A stretch of 47,211 bases of DNA from Rhodoferax sp. (GCF_030697375.1 NZ_JAUYQD010000067.1:1-47211), one strand, 5' to 3'; positions 6,871 through 15,639 are shown, counted from the first letter of the stretch. Translations and numbers: made by a program. Notes: generated by a model not told the origin, from the sequence alone.

Positions 6871-8073
6871 ATGCACCACGCCTATATCTGCGATGCCATC
6901 CGCACCCCCTTCGGCCGCTACGGCGGCGCTTTGAGCAGTGTGCGCGCCGACGACCTGGCCGCCATCCCCCTGAAAAGCCTGGTGGTGCGCCACCCCGGCG
7001 TGGACTGGGCGGCGGTGGACGAGGTGCTCTTGGGCTGTGCCAACCAGGCGGGCGAAGACAACCGCAATGTGGCGCGCATGGCGGCGCTGCTGGCGGGGCT
7101 GCCCCTGCAGGTGGGCGGCGCCACCATCAACCGTCTGTGCGGCTCGGGTCTGGATGCCATTGGCACGGCAGCCCGCGCCATCAAAGCGGGAGAGGCGATG
7201 CTTTTGATTGCGGGCGGGGTGGAAAGCATGAGCCGCGCCCCTTTTGTCATGCCCAAGATGGACAGCGCCTTTGGCCGTGCCAACGCGGTGTACGACACCA
7301 CCATCGGCTGGCGCTTTGTCAACCCACGGATGCAAGCGCAGTACGGGGTGGACTCCATGCCCGAGACCGCCGAGAACGTGGCCACCGAATTCAAGATCGG
7401 GCGCGAGGCGCAAGACCGGTTTGCACAAAGTAGCCAGCGCAAGGCCCTGGCCGCGCAGCACGCCGGGCACTTCGATGCCGAAATCTGCCCGGTCACGATT
7501 GCGCAGAAGAAGGGCGATGCGCTGGTCGTGCGCCAAGACGAACACCCGCGCGACACCCGCCTGGAGGCGCTGGCCCAGCTCAAGCCCATCGTGCGCCCGG
7601 ACGGCACGGTGACCGCGGGCAATGCCAGCGGTGTGAACGACGGCGCGGGTGCCGTGTTGCTGGCCAACGAGGCTGCGGCCGCCCGCCACGGTCTGACGCC
7701 ACGTGCCCGCGTGGTCGGCATGGCGACCGTGGGTGTGGCGCCCCGCACCATGGGCATAGGCCCGGCCCCGGCCACGCAAAAAGTGCTGGCCTTAGCCGGC
7801 CTGACCCTGGCGCAGATGGATGTGATCGAACTCAACGAAGCCTTCGCCGCGCAGGCGCTGGCGGTGCTGCGCACGCTGGGCCTGCAGGACGACGACCCGC
7901 GTGTCAACCCCTGGGGCGGCGCCATCGCCCTGGGCCACCCGCTGGGCGCCTCCGGTGCACGGCTGGTGGCCACGGCGGTCAACCAGTTGCACCAGCGCGA
8001 CGGCCGCTACGCGCTGTGCACCATGTGTATTGGGGTGGGGCAGGGCGTTGCCCTGGTGCTGGAACGCGTCTGA
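6871..8073 (+). CDS. pcaF: 3-oxoadipyl-CoA/acetyl-CoA thiolase, PcaF type
   Basis: A 400-residue thiolase. The nucleophile Cys sits in N-R-L-C-G-S-G near residue 90, the catalytic His in G-H-P-L-G-A-S-G near 356, and the second Cys in C-I-G-V-G-Q-G near 386. These positions and the run CANQAGEDNRNVARMA are those of the PcaF/PaaJ branch, which cleaves 3-oxoadipyl-CoA to succinyl-CoA and acetyl-CoA at the end of the beta-ketoadipate or phenylacetate pathway. No other pathway genes are adjacent, so a broader acetyl-CoA acyltransferase role is possible. A copy of the dispersed repeat begins 4 nt after the stop. The subfamily call is from memory of signature motifs. Confidence 0.85.
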   Translation: MHHAYICDAIRTPFGRYGGALSSVRADDLAAIPLKSLVVRHPGVDWAAVDEVLLGCANQAGEDNRNVARMAALLAGLPLQVGGATINRLCGSGLDAIGTAARAIKAGEAMLLIAGGVESMSRAPFVMPKMDSAFGRANAVYDTTIGWRFVNPRMQAQYGVDSMPETAENVATEFKIGREAQDRFAQSSQRKALAAQHAGHFDAEICPVTIAQKKGDALVVRQDEHPRDTRLEALAQLKPIVRPDGTVTAGNASGVNDGAGAVLLANEAAAARHGLTPRARVVGMATVGVAPRTMGIGPAPATQKVLALAGLTLAQMDVIELNEAFAAQALAVLRTLGLQDDDPRVNPWGGAIALGHPLGASGARLVATAVNQLHQRDGRYALCTMCIGVGQGVALVLERV

Positions 8074-8076
8074 TAT

Positions 8077-8115
8077 GCTATCGATTTAGTAGCTGCTTAC
8101 GCTGTATCCACGGCG
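8077..8115 (+). repeat. Dispersed repeat, copy B
   Basis: GCTAT-(7)-GTAGC is followed by TGCTTACGCT and a short CACGG remnant of the third block. It starts 4 nt after the pcaF stop, in the same direction as that gene, and ends 17 nt before the TauE start. Confidence 0.75.
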
Positions 8116-8132
8116 GAAAGTGCCCTATTTGA

Positions 8133-8900
8133 TTGGAATTTTTTTTGCCATTCCCCCTGATCACCGACCCCGCGTTTTACGCCGTCACCATCCCCGCCGT
8201 GCTGCTGTTGGGGGTGAGTAAAAGCGGCTTTGGCGCCGGTTTCGGCTCGCTGGCCGTGCCCATGATGGCGCTGGTGGTCAGCGTGCCCGAGGCGGCGGCC
8301 ATTCTGATGCCGGTGCTGTTCTTGATGGACGTGCTGGGCATGGCCGCCTTTCGCAAGGACTTTGACACTGCCTTGCTGAAGTTCCTGGTGCCCTTTGGCA
8401 TGCTGGGCATTGGCATAGGCGCCTTGCTGTTCAAGCTGCTCAACGCCCACACGGTGGCGGCGCTGGTGGGTGGCTTCACCCTGCTGTTTTTGGCGCAGCG
8501 CCTGCTGTTCCCGCCCCAACCGGACAGCGCCCCGCCGCCCCGCTGGCTGGGCGCGCTGCTCTCCACCACCTCGGGCTTCACCAGCTTCATTGCCCATGCG
8601 GGCGGCCCGCCCATCAGCGCCTATGTGATTCCGCTCAAACTCTCGCCGGTCAAGTTCACCGCCACCATGGCGTTTTTCTTCTTCGTGGTGAACCTGAGCA
8701 AATGGATTCCCTACGGCCTCTTGGGCCTGCTGGACTTGCGCAACATGGCCACCTCTTTGGTGCTGCTGCCCATCGCCCCCATCGGTGTGTGGATCGGCGT
8801 GCGCCTGGCGCGGCGCATCAGCCAAGTGTGGTTCTACCGGTTTTTGTATGCTGGCATGTTCTTGACCGGGGTGAAGCTGCTGTGGGATGGGCTGGTGTGA
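8133..8900 (+). CDS. TauE/SafE-family anion exporter
   Basis: A 255-residue polytopic membrane protein with about eight hydrophobic segments in two similar halves. The first half has the family motif G-x-S-K-S-G-F-G-A-G-F-G-S-L-A-V-P (residues about 25-45); the second has T-S-G-F-T-S-F-I-A-H-A-G-G-P-P. Members are proposed to export sulfite, sulfoacetate or other organosulfur anions. The only open start in front of the first helix is TTG at 8133, or a TTG five codons later; the Shine-Dalgarno is weak. The gene follows pcaF by 59 nt with a dispersed repeat between them. The substrate cannot be told from sequence. Confidence 0.88.
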   Translation: MEFFLPFPLITDPAFYAVTIPAVLLLGVSKSGFGAGFGSLAVPMMALVVSVPEAAAILMPVLFLMDVLGMAAFRKDFDTALLKFLVPFGMLGIGIGALLFKLLNAHTVAALVGGFTLLFLAQRLLFPPQPDSAPPPRWLGALLSTTSGFTSFIAHAGGPPISAYVIPLKLSPVKFTATMAFFFFVVNLSKWIPYGLLGLLDLRNMATSLVLLPIAPIGVWIGVRLARRISQVWFYRFLYAGMFLTGVKLLWDGLV

Positions 8901-8910
8901 GGCTGCTTTT

Positions 8911-8959
8911 GCTATGCAATACATAGCTGCTTGCGCAGGTTCTGTAAGGGCTAGAGGCC
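8911..8959 (+). repeat. Dispersed repeat, copy C
   Basis: GCTAT-(7)-ATAGC, then TGCTTGCGCA, a 9-nt spacer and AGGGCTAGAGGCC. It starts 10 nt after the TauE stop, in the sense direction. All three conserved blocks are present. Confidence 0.9.
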
Positions 8960-9029
8960 GATTTTGTTGCTAATATTCAAAGCAACGGCGTAATAACAGC
9001 AGACCATTCCAAATTTTGAAAGCCCCACC

Positions 9030-9926
9030 ATGACCGACCCCTGGAACACCTTACTTCCGCAAATTGAGTACTTCTCCAAGCCCTTTCCCCGTGCCGCCAT
9101 CGCGTTTGCGAATGCGCATCGGGAGGAGGTCGCTCCGCACCTCATCGCCGCCTTGGCGCACATGGCGGCTGATCCGTCTATGGCAGAAGACCCGGAGTAC
9201 GTTTTGCACCTGTACGCCATGCACCTGCTGGCGGCGTGGCGTGACACGCGGGCCTATGCACCCATGGTGGCTTTGGGCCGCCATGACGATGACACCCTGG
9301 ACATGGTGATGGGGGACACCCTGACGGAGTCTTATGGGCGCTGCCTGGCGTCGGTGTGTGATGGTGACATTCAGCCCTTGCAAGCCCTGTTTGAGGACAC
9401 ACAAGTGTCGCACTGGGTGCGCAATGCGGCGCTGGACGCGATCATGGTTCGGGTATTCGAGGGCGATGGTTCGCGCGACGAACTGGTCCAGTACCTGATG
9501 GCCAGGGGCGACGCCGAGGCGCAGCGGCTGCGGCTGCCGGGGACGAGCGTAGGCGAACTGGAGGTGATCAATTGCATCGCTTCGGTGGCCTCGGACATCG
9601 GGGCCGTGGAAATGCGTGGGCGGGTTGAAGGCTGGTATGACGAGCGTTTGCTGGACCCGATGATCGCTGACAAAGCATGGTTCGTGGAGCATCTTGGCGA
9701 GTCGTTTGACGTCTGCCTCGACCGTGAACTCAGTCGGGGCAAAGGCTATGTGCAGGATGTGGAAAAAGAAATCGGCTGGTGGGCCGGGTTCAGGGATGTT
9801 CCCGCCAAAAAACCGGCTCCCAAGGTGCTGCCCAGCCCCGTGCCTGGGAGCAGGAAAATTGGCCGCAACGACCCCTGCCCCTGCGGCAGTGGCAAAAAAT
9901 ACAAGAAATGCCACGGGATGGGCTGA
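9030..9926 (+). CDS. DUF1186 protein with C-terminal SEC-C zinc motif
   Basis: A 298-residue soluble protein. Residues 1 to about 245 form an all-helical, HEAT-like region matching DUF1186 (YFSKPFPRAAIAFA, HREEVAPHLI, YVLHLYAMHLLA). A Pro/Lys linker leads to a SEC-C motif at the very end: R-N-D-P-C-P-C-G-S-G-K-K-Y-K-K-C-H-G, a zinc finger like the SecA tail that can bind ribosomes or SecB. Function is unknown; a ribosome- or chaperone-linked role is inference from the finger. The stop TGA overlaps the ATG of the AraC-type gene (TGATG), so the two are translationally coupled. Confidence 0.88.
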   Translation: MTDPWNTLLPQIEYFSKPFPRAAIAFANAHREEVAPHLIAALAHMAADPSMAEDPEYVLHLYAMHLLAAWRDTRAYAPMVALGRHDDDTLDMVMGDTLTESYGRCLASVCDGDIQPLQALFEDTQVSHWVRNAALDAIMVRVFEGDGSRDELVQYLMARGDAEAQRLRLPGTSVGELEVINCIASVASDIGAVEMRGRVEGWYDERLLDPMIADKAWFVEHLGESFDVCLDRELSRGKGYVQDVEKEIGWWAGFRDVPAKKPAPKVLPSPVPGSRKIGRNDPCPCGSGKKYKKCHGMG

Positions 9927-10777
9927 TGGCGCCCTCGCCAGACGAGGATCCTGGCATCCCGCCCTGGTTGGAGCACGGCTTGGCGCATGCGGGTGCGCAG
10001 GTCTGTGTGCTTGCACAGCAGGCGTACCGGCTGCGTGCGGTGCGCATCAACGAGCCGCTGCTGGTCGTGGTGCTGGCGGGCGTCAAACGTGTGGGCCTGG
10101 GGGCCCATGCCGTGGAGCTTGGCAGTGGCCAATTCGTGATGGTGCACCAGGGCGCCAGTGTGCACATGGAGAACCTGCCGCCAGGGCCGGGCCAGCCCTA
10201 CCGTGCCTGGGCGATTTCATTCCCCTGGCGCGTGGTGGACCTGGCACGCAGGCTGTTGAGTGCGCATCCTGTTTCGGCCGTACCTGACCCCACGGAGGTG
10301 CTGAGCTGTGGCGCGCTGGAGCCGGTGCTGCCGGCATTGCAGCTTCTATTGTCGGCCCTGTCGCAGGCCGATGCGCCGCCCGATCCGGTGCGCATTGACC
10401 ATGCGCTGGTGGGTGTGTTGCTGGCCCTGGCGCAGCGTGGGCATCGCCTGTTTTTACACGCCGGTGACCCGTCGCTGGCGGCGCGGGTTCGGCTCTTGGT
10501 TGCGGCGGCACCGCAGCGCGACTGGAGTTCCGTGCATGTCGAGGCCACCTTGCATGTCAGCGGTGCCACGCTGCGGCGCCATCTGGCGGCGGAAAACACC
10601 TCGCTGCGCGCAGTGCTGCGCGAAACCCGTTTGCACCACGGCCTGGCGCTGCTGCAATCCAGCCGCAAGCCCTTGAAGGCCATTGCCAGTGCCTGTGGTT
10701 ACCGCTCGGTGCCCAGTTTCAGCCGCAACTTCACCGCGCACTTTGGCGTAGAGCCCCTGACCCTCGCCCAGGCGTGA
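9926..10777 (+). CDS. AraC-family transcriptional regulator
   Basis: A 283-residue regulator. The N-terminal 150 or so residues form a cupin-like sensing region (LLVVVLAGVKRV, GQFVMVHQGASVHM). The C-terminal 100 hold the double helix-turn-helix: V-S-G-A-T-L-R-R-H-L in the first and I-A-S-A-C-G-Y-R-S-V-P-S-F-S-R-N-F in the second, the usual AraC signature, followed by F-G-V-E-P. The ATG at 9926 overlaps the previous stop; a longer frame upstream would lie inside the DUF1186 gene. Target genes are not evident. The next gene (PEBP-like) is 142 nt downstream and may be separate. Confidence 0.85.
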   Translation: MAPSPDEDPGIPPWLEHGLAHAGAQVCVLAQQAYRLRAVRINEPLLVVVLAGVKRVGLGAHAVELGSGQFVMVHQGASVHMENLPPGPGQPYRAWAISFPWRVVDLARRLLSAHPVSAVPDPTEVLSCGALEPVLPALQLLLSALSQADAPPDPVRIDHALVGVLLALAQRGHRLFLHAGDPSLAARVRLLVAAAPQRDWSSVHVEATLHVSGATLRRHLAAENTSLRAVLRETRLHHGLALLQSSRKPLKAIASACGYRSVPSFSRNFTAHFGVEPLTLAQA

Positions 10778-10919
10778 GCGTTTGGCGCACACCGGTGAGC
10801 GCCTGGAGACGGCCTGCCGCTGCACCATAGCGTTCAGCACCCGCGAACTCCCTCGCGTTGGTGTGCCGCTGAATTTACCCATGCAAGGCGGTCGTTTTTT
10901 TACCTATCAGGAGTGCATC

Positions 10920-11471
10920 ATGCGCAAATTTTCTTCCGCCCTGGCCCTGGGCGTCTGTGTGTCGCTTGCCGCCAGTAGCGCGGCTTGGGCCTTGGAACTC
11001 AAAAGCACCGACGTGGCCGAGGGCCAGCTGCTTCATGCCGACCAGGTCTACCAGGGCTTTGGCTGCCAAGGCGCCAATGTGTCGCCGCAACTGGAATGGA
11101 GCGGCGCACCGGCTGGCACCCAGAGTTTTGCGCTCACCGTGTACGACCCCGACGCCCCCACCGGCAGCGGCTGGTGGCATTGGAGTGTGTACAACCTGCC
11201 AGCCTCCGCCATGCGCCTGGAGCGCGGAGTGGGGCAGGGTGCCGCATTGCCGACCGGCGCGCAACAGGGGCGCAACGACTATGGCGCTTACGGTTTTGGC
11301 GGCGCCTGCCCCCCCGTGGGCGACACGCCGCACCGCTACATCGTCACGGTGCGGGCCTTGAAGGTGAAAAAGCTGGAGCTGCCTGTGGATGCCTCGCCCG
11401 CCCTGATCGGCTTCATGCTCAACGCCAATACCTTGGCCAGCGCCACGATCACGGCGCGCTACGGGCGCTGA
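10920..11471 (+). CDS. YbhB/YbcL-family (PEBP-like) periplasmic protein
   Basis: A 183-residue protein with a signal peptide (MRKFSSALALGVCVSLAASSAAWA) and a phosphatidylethanolamine-binding-protein fold. Family markers seen are C-Q-G-A-N-V-S-P-Q-L-E-W, the ligand-site D-P-D-A-P with W-W-H-W-S-V-Y-N-L-P, and Y-G-G/F-G-G-x-C-P-P-x-G-D-x-P-H-R-Y. The cellular role of bacterial members is unclear. AGGAG precedes the ATG by 6 nt. It is convergent with the KefC gene, separated by 13 nt. Confidence 0.9.
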   Translation: MRKFSSALALGVCVSLAASSAAWALELKSTDVAEGQLLHADQVYQGFGCQGANVSPQLEWSGAPAGTQSFALTVYDPDAPTGSGWWHWSVYNLPASAMRLERGVGQGAALPTGAQQGRNDYGAYGFGGACPPVGDTPHRYIVTVRALKVKKLELPVDASPALIGFMLNANTLASATITARYGR

Positions 11472-11484
11472 GGCGCTTGGGCGT

Positions 11485-13311
11485 TCAATGGTCCCAGCGG
11501 TGCGGGTGGCGTTGTTCCTGCTCCGCGCGTTCTTGCGCCATCTGCTCTTCCAGTTGCAGCCGCCCCTGTTTGACCACCGCGATCAGCTGGGCCTGGTCGC
11601 GGTAGTGGGGGTGTAATTTTTCAAACAACTCCAGGTTGTGCTGGCGAAAACGCATCACTTTTTGGCGGGCGGCGTGGGGCGCCTGGCCCAGCAGCTCCAG
11701 CACGCTGCGGGCGCTGCGCAGGCTGGACTCGAACAGCTCGCGCTCCACGCGCAGCACGCCGCGGTCGCGCAGCTGGTTCCAGTGCGTCACGTCGCGGGCG
11801 CGGGCCACGATCTGCAACTGCGGAAAGTGCGCCTGCGCCAGGTCCACGATCTCCAGCGACTGCGCCAGGTCGTCCACCGCCACCACCAGAATTTTGGCGC
11901 TGGCGGCGCCTGCCGTGCGCAGCAGGTCGAGCCGGGTGGCGTCGCCATAAAACACGCGGTAACCAAAGCTGCGGGCCGCTTCGATCATCTCGGCGTCGTG
12001 GTCCAGCACGGTGGTGGGAATGCCCTCGGCCAGCAGCATGCGGGCGATGATCTGGCCGTAGCGGCCAAAGCCGGCAATCACAATCGGCGCTTCTTGCGGT
12101 TCGGAAATTTCGTCCATGGGCGTGACGCCGCAGTTGGCATAACGGGGCAACAGCCATTTGTCGATGGCGACCAGCAGCAGCGGGCTCACCAGCATGGACA
12201 CCGCCACCGCGCCGATCAAGAGCGAGGCGGTTTGCGCCGGGAACACATGGGCGCCGGCAGCGGCCTGGAACACCACAAAGGCAAATTCGCCGCCCTGCGC
12301 CAGCAGCAGGGTGAACACCGGGCGCTCCTGAAACGGCAGCTTCATGGCACGCGCCAGGCTGTAAATCACGGCCGCTTTCACCGCCAGAAACCCGGCCACG
12401 ATGAGCGCCATCAGGCCTGGGGACTGGCGCAGCACACCAAAGTCGATGCTCATGCCCACGGCGATGAAAAACAGGCCCAAGAGCAGGCCCTTGAAGGGCT
12501 CGATGTCGGTCTCCAGCTCGCGCCGGTACTCGCTTTCGGCCAGCAGCACCCCGGCCAGAAAGGCCCCCAGCGCCATGGACAGGCCCACCAGCTGCATCAG
12601 CCCGGCGATGCCCACCACCAGCAGCAAGGAGGCGGCGGTGAAGATTTCAGGCGTTCGGGAGCGGGCAATCCAGCGAAACAGCGGGCGCATCAGCAGCCGC
12701 CCACCCAGGATGATGCCCGCCACTACCGCTATGATTTTGAGAGCTTCCCACGCAGGATGGGCGGGGGCTAGAGCCTCATTGGATGCTGCAACCACGCCCA
12801 GCAGCGGCAGCAGGGCCAAGATCGGGATGGCGGCCACGTCCTGGAACAGCAAAATCGAAAACGCGGCCTGGCCGCTGCCGGTGGGCATCAGGTTGCGCTC
12901 CCCCATCACCTGCAGCGCAATCGCGGTGCTGGACAAGGCCAGCCCCAGGCCCGCCACCAGCGCGGTGCGCCAGTCCACGCCACACACCATGGCGACGGCG
13001 GTGAGCAGCAGGGCGCAGCCCAGCACCTGGGCGCTGCCCCAGCCAAAAATGGGGCGGCGCAGGCTCCACAGGCGCTTGGGCTCCAGCTCCAGGCCCACCA
13101 AAAAAAGCATCAGCACCACGCCAAATTCGGCAAAGTGCAGGATGTCTTCCACGTTGGTGACCAGCCCCAGGCCCCAGGGGCCAATCGCAATGCCGGCCGC
13201 CAGGTAGCCAATGATGGAGCCCAGGCCCAGGGCTTGGCTCAGGGGCACGGCGATGACGGCCGCGCTCAGGTAGATGAAGCTGTTGACCAGCCAGGTGGGG
13301 GTGTGTTCCAA
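11485..13311 (-). CDS. kefC: Glutathione-regulated K+/H+ antiporter, KefB/KefC type
   Basis: About 608 residues. An N-terminal CPA2 antiporter domain with about 12 membrane segments (1-385) is followed by an RCK/TrkA-N domain that starts I-V-I-A-G-F-G-R-Y-G-Q-I-I-A and has the acidic strand end V-L-D-H-D. Such proteins release K+ on electrophile stress when glutathione adducts bind the RCK domain. The likely start is TTG at 13311, just after the KefF stop; the frame extends farther back inside kefF but that part is unrelated. The loop at NEALAPAHPAWEALKIIA is encoded by an antisense copy of the dispersed repeat. KefB and KefC cannot be told apart here. Confidence 0.88.
   Translation of the reverse strand: MEHTPTWLVNSFIYLSAAVIAVPLSQALGLGSIIGYLAAGIAIGPWGLGLVTNVEDILHFAEFGVVLMLFLVGLELEPKRLWSLRRPIFGWGSAQVLGCALLLTAVAMVCGVDWRTALVAGLGLALSSTAIALQVMGERNLMPTGSGQAAFSILLFQDVAAIPILALLPLLGVVAASNEALAPAHPAWEALKIIAVVAGIILGGRLLMRPLFRWIARSRTPEIFTAASLLLVVGIAGLMQLVGLSMALGAFLAGVLLAESEYRRELETDIEPFKGLLLGLFFIAVGMSIDFGVLRQSPGLMALIVAGFLAVKAAVIYSLARAMKLPFQERPVFTLLLAQGGEFAFVVFQAAAGAHVFPAQTASLLIGAVAVSMLVSPLLLVAIDKWLLPRYANCGVTPMDEISEPQEAPIVIAGFGRYGQIIARMLLAEGIPTTVLDHDAEMIEAARSFGYRVFYGDATRLDLLRTAGAASAKILVVAVDDLAQSLEIVDLAQAHFPQLQIVARARDVTHWNQLRDRGVLRVERELFESSLRSARSVLELLGQAPHAARQKVMRFRQHNLELFEKLHPHYRDQAQLIAVVKQGRLQLEEQMAQERAEQEQRHPHRWDH
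12728..12775 (+). repeat. Dispersed repeat, copy D (inside kefC)
   Basis: GCTAT-(7)-AGAGC, TTCCCACGCA, an 8-nt spacer, then CGGGGGCTAGAGCC. It lies inside the antiporter gene on the opposite strand and stays open in the gene's frame, giving a loop of the type A-L-A-P-x-x-P-A-x-E-A-L-K-x-I-A. Confidence 0.85.
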
Positions 13312-13312
13312 A

Positions 13313-13948
13313 TCAATTCTCCGGCCGGTCGGCGGTGGGCACTTCGCAGGCCGGGCAGGTCTCCATCTCGTCCAGTTCGGGCCAGGTGGGATAGCTTTCC
13401 AGCCGTTCACGGAACACGGCCACATGCTGCGCCACTTCGTCCTCTTCCACGGCATGGGCGCCGTGCAACACCAGCGGCGGCAAAAACCGCATGCCGCACA
13501 GGGCGGCGGTTTGTTCGTAGGGCGGCAAAAACGCGTCGAAGAAATAGCGGTTGTAGCCCTGCGGGTGGTAGGAGGCATCGGGCCCGCCGGTGCTGGCCAC
13601 CAGCCACAGGTCCTTGCCCTGCAGCGCGTGGCCGCCGCCATAGGCCCAGCCGTGGGTCAGTACATCGTCCAGCCAGAGCTTGAGCAAGGCGGGCATGGAG
13701 TACCACTGCACCGGGTGCAAGAGCACCACCAATTGCGCCGCCCGCAGCCGGGCTTGCTCCGTGGGCACATCGATGCAGTAGTCGGGGTAGCTGCCGAACA
13801 GGTCACACAGCTGCACCGTGGCCACCTCACGTGCGGCGGCCACCAGACGCCGGTTCACGCGGGACGCGTTCCAGTTGGGGTGGGCGGCGACCAGGTAAAT
13901 GCCCTTGTTGCTGGTGGAAGGTTCGGGGACTTGGTGTTGTGCGTGCAT
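13313..13948 (-). CDS. kefF: KefF-type NAD(P)H:quinone oxidoreductase
   Basis: A 211-residue flavodoxin-fold FMN enzyme. Markers are Y-L-V-A-A-H-P-N-W-N-A-S-R-V-N (FMN phosphate loop), V-L-L-H-P-V-Q-W-Y-S-M-P-A-L-L-K-L-W-L-D-D-V and H-G-W-A-Y-G-G-G, then S-T-G-G-P. This is the KefF/MdaB branch, and KefF is the soluble subunit that activates the KefC antiporter and reduces quinones and electrophiles. Its stop is followed after 1 nt by the KefC TTG start, so the two are coupled. ATG at 13948 is chosen over a TTG six codons upstream. The C-terminal tail with C-P-A-C is longer than in E. coli KefF. It is divergent from parA. Confidence 0.88.
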   Translation of the reverse strand: MHAQHQVPEPSTSNKGIYLVAAHPNWNASRVNRRLVAAAREVATVQLCDLFGSYPDYCIDVPTEQARLRAAQLVVLLHPVQWYSMPALLKLWLDDVLTHGWAYGGGHALQGKDLWLVASTGGPDASYHPQGYNRYFFDAFLPPYEQTAALCGMRFLPPLVLHGAHAVEEDEVAQHVAVFRERLESYPTWPELDEMETCPACEVPTADRPEN

Positions 13949-14003
13949 CCCGATAACATAGCGCAAAGTTCACTTTGAGCCGTCCCACCGCGAAGGAAGC
14001 CCT

Positions 14004-14621
14004 ATGCCAGTCATTGTTGTCGCCAATCCCAAGGGAGGGGTGGGTAAATCCACGCTCTCGACCAATATCGCCGGGTATTTCGCGTCCCTGGGGCACGCGG
14101 TCCTGTTGGGTGACGCCGATGTGCAGCAGTCGTCCCGCCTGTGGTTGAGCTTGCGCCCCGACGGGACACGCCCCATCGCGTCCTGGGACCTGGGGGCGGA
14201 GCAGATCGCCAAGCCGCCCAAGGGAACCACCCATGTGGTGATCGATACGCCCGCAGGCCTGCATGGCAAACGGCTCAAGGAGATTTTGAAGCAGGCCGAC
14301 AAGGTGATCGTGCCCCTGCAACCCAGCGTGTTCGACATCTTTGCCACCCGCGCCTTTTTGGACGAATTGGCGCAAAGCCGCCATGCCATGAAAACGGACA
14401 TCGGTATCGTGGGCATGCGGGTTGACGAGCGCACCATCGCCGCCGACAAATTGCGCGAGTTCATGGACATGCTGGACCTGCCGGTGCTGGGCTTTTTGCG
14501 GGACACGCAAAACTACATCCACCTGGCAGCCGGTGGACTCTCCCTGTTCGACGTGGCTCCGGGCCGGGTGGAGCGCGATCTGGAGCAGTGGCAGCCCATT
14601 TGCGACTGGTTGGGGCGCTGA
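14004..14621 (+). CDS. ParA/MinD-family ATPase
   Basis: A 205-residue P-loop ATPase with the deviant Walker A K-G-G-V-G-K-S-T at about 10-17, an A-prime-like box D-A-D-V-Q-Q-S-S near 38, and V-V-I-D-T-P-A as Walker B. It lacks the N-terminal DNA-binding extension of plasmid ParA, and no parB lies next to it, so it belongs to the small solitary ParA-like proteins that position other cargo in the cell. AAGGAAG precedes the ATG. A short GC-rich stem, CCCTGTCC-(6)-GGACAGGG, follows at 14633-14654. Cargo unknown. Confidence 0.88.
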   Translation: MPVIVVANPKGGVGKSTLSTNIAGYFASLGHAVLLGDADVQQSSRLWLSLRPDGTRPIASWDLGAEQIAKPPKGTTHVVIDTPAGLHGKRLKEILKQADKVIVPLQPSVFDIFATRAFLDELAQSRHAMKTDIGIVGMRVDERTIAADKLREFMDMLDLPVLGFLRDTQNYIHLAAGGLSLFDVAPGRVERDLEQWQPICDWLGR

Positions 14622-14632
14622 GCGCACCGTGC

Positions 14633-14654
14633 CCCTGTCCCGTGATGGACAGGG
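14633..14654. repeat. GC-rich inverted repeat after parA-like gene
   Basis: CCCTGTCC-CGTGAT-GGACAGGG is a perfect 8-bp stem 11 nt after the stop. No T tract follows, so it is a hairpin of unclear role, perhaps a factor-dependent 3' end or mRNA stabiliser. Confidence 0.5.
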
Positions 14655-14684
14655 CGCGCAACGGCGTTTGGCTACAGTGGGGCC

Positions 14685-15140
14685 ATGAAAACCTTTCCAA
14701 CCTTACAAGACCTCGCCGCCTGCGTGGGCCAGGACGTCGCCACCAGCGACTGGGTCACCATCACCCAGGAACAAATCAACCTGTTCGCCCAGGCCACCGG
14801 AGACCACCAGTGGATCCATGTGGACGTGGAGCGGGCCAAGACCGGCCCCTTTGGCGCCCCCATTGCACATGGCTTTTTGACCCTGTCGCTCATCCCCACT
14901 TTTTTTGAGAACGCCTTGCAGGTGGAGCAGGTGCGCATGGGGGTGAACTACGGCCTCAACAAGGTGCGTTTTATTGCCCCCGTGCCGGTGGGTAGCCAGT
15001 TGCGCGGCCACCTCAAGTTGCTGAAAAGCGAAGCCATTGACAAGCAGGGCCTGCAAACCACCTGGGAAGTGTCGATCGAGCGCCAGGGCGCGGCCAAGCC
15101 GGTGTGTGTTGCAGAGTCGCTGATTCGCCAGTACCCCTGA
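14685..15140 (+). CDS. MaoC-like (R)-specific enoyl-CoA hydratase
   Basis: A 151-residue hot-dog-fold protein. It holds the hydratase-2 motif F-A-Q-A-T-G-D-H-Q-W-I-H-V-D (Asp and His catalytic pair, residues about 34-47) followed by G-P-F-G-A-P-I-A-H-G-F-L-T-L-S-L. Such enzymes hydrate trans-2-enoyl-CoA to the (R)-3-hydroxy form, for polyhydroxyalkanoate supply or acid metabolism. GGGG lies 4 nt before the ATG. It stands alone between parA and trmL; the substrate is not clear. Confidence 0.88.
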   Translation: MKTFPTLQDLAACVGQDVATSDWVTITQEQINLFAQATGDHQWIHVDVERAKTGPFGAPIAHGFLTLSLIPTFFENALQVEQVRMGVNYGLNKVRFIAPVPVGSQLRGHLKLLKSEAIDKQGLQTTWEVSIERQGAAKPVCVAESLIRQYP

Positions 15141-15177
15141 TACCCCCTGAGAGCCCTTGGTTCAGCGGCCGGCTGAA

Positions 15178-15639
15178 TCAGGCAAAGCCGTTTTGCCGCC
15201 AGGCCTCAAACACCGTCACCGCCACCGCGTTGGACAAATTCAGGCTGCGCTGCCCCGCGCGCATGGGCAGCTTGAGGCTGCGCTCCGGGCTGAAGGCAGC
15301 CCGCACGGTGTCGGAAATACCCTTGGTCTCCGAACCAAACACCAGCCAGTCGCCACTCTGAAAGGCCACCGCATAGGGGCTGCGTGTGCCCCGGGTGGTG
15401 AGGGTGAACAGCCGCTCGGGCACGGGACGTTCGGTGTCCAGAAAGGCCTGCCAGTCGGCATGGCGGCGCAGCGTGGCGTACTCGTGGTAGTCCAAACCCG
15501 CGCGACGCATGTGTTTGTCGTCAAAATTAAACCCCAGCGGCTCCACCAGGTGCAGCGTGCAGCCGGTGTTGGCCGCCAGGCGGATGATGTTGCCCGTGTT
15601 GGGCGGGATTTCGGGCTCTACCAGGACGATATGGAACAT
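15178..15639 (-). CDS. trmL: tRNA (cytidine/uridine-34-2'-O)-methyltransferase TrmL
   Basis: A 153-residue SPOUT methyltransferase. It begins M-F-H-I-V-L-V-E-P-E-I-P-P-N-T-G-N, with the N-T-G-N-I-I-R-L-A-A-N-T-G motif, the cofactor-knot motif L-V-F-G-S-E-T-K-G-I, and the terminal L-P-M-R-A-G-Q-R-S-L-N-L-S-N-A-V-A-V. Length matches E. coli TrmL. It methylates the ribose of the wobble base in tRNA-Leu. A few extra codons upstream (to 15663) are open but the ATG at 15639 starts the fold. Confidence 0.95.
   Translation of the reverse strand: MFHIVLVEPEIPPNTGNIIRLAANTGCTLHLVEPLGFNFDDKHMRRAGLDYHEYATLRRHADWQAFLDTERPVPERLFTLTTRGTRSPYAVAFQSGDWLVFGSETKGISDTVRAAFSPERSLKLPMRAGQRSLNLSNAVAVTVFEAWRQNGFA

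Noticed and set aside
6307..7779. 490-codon minus frame opposite pcaF
   Set aside because: Antisense shadow of the thiolase; the only supported minus gene here is DUF1841 in another frame.
13312..13641. N-terminal extension of the KefC frame
   Set aside because: It lies inside kefF in another frame; the antiporter fold begins at the TTG near 13311.
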